From contig JAAYRM010000092.1 of the NCBI GenBank assembly GCA_012518745.1, positions 1 through 42,917 of the forward strand: a stretch of DNA of 42,917 nt. The letters are read 5' to 3'. The DNA is from Tissierellia bacterium (GTDB taxonomy: Bacteria > Bacillota > Clostridia > Tissierellales > Tepidimicrobiaceae). The notes beneath the pieces are model-generated. The model did no database searches, was not told where the DNA came from, and saw only the letters and a list, made by a program, of their open reading frames with translations. The translations under genes and the position numbers were made by a program. This document shows, piece after piece, positions 41,040 through 42,917 of this stretch. Numbering within the stretch: position 1 is the stretch's first letter; the number at the start of each line of letters is the position of its first letter.

Positions 41040-42812
41040 TTAATCATCTACTCTTTTCATATTATAAACTCGCTTCCTATCAGGAGTTATGGTAATCGTA
41101 TTAAAATTATTATATATGACCATCCCGGCTTTTGCATTCCTTGGTTTTCTGACATGTTTTCTCTCCGTAAAATCTATTGGAACATTTGCCGAATGTCTTC
41201 CCTTGCTATAATATGCTGCTAATATAGCCGCTTCCTCTAGGGTTGTACCGGGTATTTGGCCATCATCATGCCTTATAATAACATGACTGCCCGGCATATT
41301 TTGGGCATGAAGCCATAGATCATCCCTGCGGGCAAACCTAAGGGTTAGATAGTCATTTTGTCTATTATTTTTGCCAACATATATATCTATGCCATCAGAT
41401 GATATATAATGATGGGGTCTAGATTCTACTCGCTTCCTTCTTACCTTCCTGCCCTTCTTCTTCAGATAACCTTCCTTGGTTAATTCTTCTTGAATTTCAT
41501 CTAATTCTATCGGTTCCGTACAATTATCTATACTGATTAGGACATTCTCCAGGTACTCTATCTCCCCTTTGGTATCGGGAATCTGTTTTATAAGTAGGGA
41601 ATGGGCATTTTTAAGCCTGGAGTACTTTTTATAGTAATTTTGCGCATTGAGCGGCGGAGATAATTTTTTATCTAGGGGAACCCTGATACTTTCCATATTT
41701 TCTGAATAGAAATTTTCTAATTCTATTTCCCCCATACCTCCATCAATTCTATGGATATTTGCTGAAATGAGATCCGCATATATTTTATATTTTTCTCTAT
41801 CCTTGCTTTCAAGGAGTTCATGTTTCTGTTTAGACAATTTATTCAGAGCCCTATTTAATATTGTGTTAACTTCTTTCTTCATGGTTTGGGTCCTTTGTGA
41901 AATCCTACTGGATTTGATAATCCTGCTATAATATAGATCCAAGGTTCTACTTATGGAATCCGGATATATCCGTTTATGATCTTCGAACTGCTCTATATCT
42001 ATGGCATAGAAAGCCTGATAGCTATCGCTATGATAGTCCTCGATTAATACTGGTTTAAAATCCTTCGATTTGATTACGTCAATTACGGATACGAAGGCGG
42101 TAAATAGAGATTCCACTTTTTCCGGTTTTAAGCTTCGTACAGATTGATCATAGCCTATATTTGCTAGGAAGCATATCTCCTTGCTTATCAATGGACCAAG
42201 GCCTAAATAGTTAGAATAGAGAAATCTATATACCCTCATATCCCCCCTATCTCTGTCTATCAGGCTGTAGAATTCCGATCGGCTCAAGGATAGGGGATTT
42301 AATTTACCATCGGTTGCCGGATATTCATATCGTATTCCCGGTAATACCTGCCTGACTCTACTCGTATCATGGGTAATCCGTTTAATGGAATCTATTATAT
42401 TGCCAGATTCTTTGTCTATTAGTATGATATTGCTATGCCTTCCCATGATCTCTATAATTAACCTCTTCTCCGAAATTTGACCTAGCTCGTTCATCGAACT
42501 AATATCTATAAAGATAATCCTGTCAGTAGCATGTTGCTTTATATCTAATATACTTCCCCTCATAAGATGCTTCCTTAGAAGCATACAGAACATGGGTGGA
42601 GTGGATGGATTGGATATGGTATGGTCGGTTAGGTGGGCCCTAGGGTTACTTGGGTTTGCAGACAATATTAATTTATGATTTTTCCCCCGATTATAGACCT
42701 GGATTAGGATTTCATTTCTTTGATATTGATATATCTTATCTATCCTACCATCCTTAAGGGTATTCTCTAATTCATTTACAATAGCTCTTGTAACCATTCC
42801 ATCTAATGACAT
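41040..42812 (-). CDS. rqcH: Rqc2 homolog RqcH (NFACT family)
   Basis: RqcH adds alanine tails to nascent chains on stalled 50S subunits. The 590 residues comprise NFACT-N (MSLDGMVTRAIVNEL start, Asp97-Arg98 as the tRNA-binding DR pair in HATDRIIFI), two helix-hairpin-helix regions, a long coiled coil (about 300-420) and the C-terminal NFACT-R domain with DLWLHAQNMPGSHVII (about 505-520) and HVRKPRNAKAGMVIY. The family was formerly labelled fibronectin-binding protein A. The ATG at 42812 follows GGAGGAA. It is convergent with rluD at 14 bases, so no separate terminator lies between them. Confidence 0.97.
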   Translation of the reverse strand: MSLDGMVTRAIVNELENTLKDGRIDKIYQYQRNEILIQVYNRGKNHKLILSANPSNPRAHLTDHTISNPSTPPMFCMLLRKHLMRGSILDIKQHATDRIIFIDISSMNELGQISEKRLIIEIMGRHSNIILIDKESGNIIDSIKRITHDTSRVRQVLPGIRYEYPATDGKLNPLSLSRSEFYSLIDRDRGDMRVYRFLYSNYLGLGPLISKEICFLANIGYDQSVRSLKPEKVESLFTAFVSVIDVIKSKDFKPVLIEDYHSDSYQAFYAIDIEQFEDHKRIYPDSISRTLDLYYSRIIKSSRISQRTQTMKKEVNTILNRALNKLSKQKHELLESKDREKYKIYADLISANIHRIDGGMGEIELENFYSENMESIRVPLDKKLSPPLNAQNYYKKYSRLKNAHSLLIKQIPDTKGEIEYLENVLISIDNCTEPIELDEIQEELTKEGYLKKKGRKVRRKRVESRPHHYISSDGIDIYVGKNNRQNDYLTLRFARRDDLWLHAQNMPGSHVIIRHDDGQIPGTTLEEAAILAAYYSKGRHSANVPIDFTERKHVRKPRNAKAGMVIYNNFNTITITPDRKRVYNMKRVDD

Positions 42813-42843
42813 ATATATTCCTCCAAGATTTAATACTAATGAA

Positions 42844-42871
42844 ATTATATCACTTTATTGAAAATAGACAA
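42844..42871 (-). promoter_or_regulatory. Promoter of rqcH
   Basis: On the minus strand TTGTCT (forward 42866-42871), 16 bases, TATAAT (forward 42844-42849) preceded by TGA, an extended -10. The last bases to 42917 show nothing else. Confidence 0.7.
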
Positions 42872-42917
42872 ATGAGGAAATTGCATATTAAACTTTTTTA
42901 TAGATACAGTCCATATA

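Overview
The window is AT-rich chromosomal DNA from an endospore-forming, Gram-positive anaerobe of the Clostridia, possibly near the Tissierellia. The sporulation genes (a BofC-domain protein, spoIVA, a YteA-family C4 zinc-finger protein), strong AGGAGG-type ribosome sites, frequent TTG starts, an asparagine T-box and the Firmicute gene orders support this. The genus assignment is inference. Almost everything is housekeeping; I see no transposase, CRISPR array or defence island.

Layout. 1-283: tRNA-Gly, tRNA-Cys, tRNA-Arg and a terminator. 397-4698: a looser accessory stretch with a holin-like protein, a macro-domain protein, a zinc-dependent phospholipase C-like protein, an anchored transglutaminase-like protein, and a lipoprotein metallo-beta-lactamase paired with a DUF3006 protein. 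4705-6535: asparagine T-box, asnA and an MltG-like LysM-type membrane protein. 6583-8149: an unrecognised protein and a BofC-domain protein. 8151-16078: ruvC-ruvA-ruvB-DUF2905-queA-tgt-yajC, a TIGR04086 membrane protein, then secD-secF. 16148-25043: LapA-like protein, recJ, relA/spoT, dtd, an MBL hydrolase, aspS, tcdA, an RseC-like protein and a CsoR-like repressor. 25046-27696: a split Thr/Ser exporter on the minus strand, divergent from glyA. 27758-33777: DUF512 PDZ/radical-SAM-like protein, der, plsY, gpsA and spoIVA. 33852-34014: tRNA-Pro. 34211-37995: unknown membrane protein, HlyD-like adaptor, YggS-family protein, sepF, yggT and divIVA. 38050-41025: DAHP synthase, YteA-family protein, lspA and rluD. 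41040-42871: rqcH on the minus strand.

The genes form familiar functional groups: Holliday-junction resolution (ruvCAB), queuosine synthesis (queA, tgt), Sec export (yajC, secD, secF), stringent response and tRNA quality control (relA, dtd, aspS, tcdA), ribosome assembly, lipid synthesis and spore coat basement (der, plsY, gpsA, spoIVA), division and polarity (sepF, yggT, divIVA) and ribosome quality control (rqcH).

The most interesting signals are small. Two genes (yggS-like and gpsA) appear to start at ATT, each behind a strong, well-spaced ribosome site. There is a perfect 22-bp inverted repeat before lspA, a promoter-terminator unit before secD that could be a small RNA, a structured divIVA leader where ylmH would usually lie, and a near-palindrome over a candidate relA promoter. 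I found no convincing new multi-gene system.
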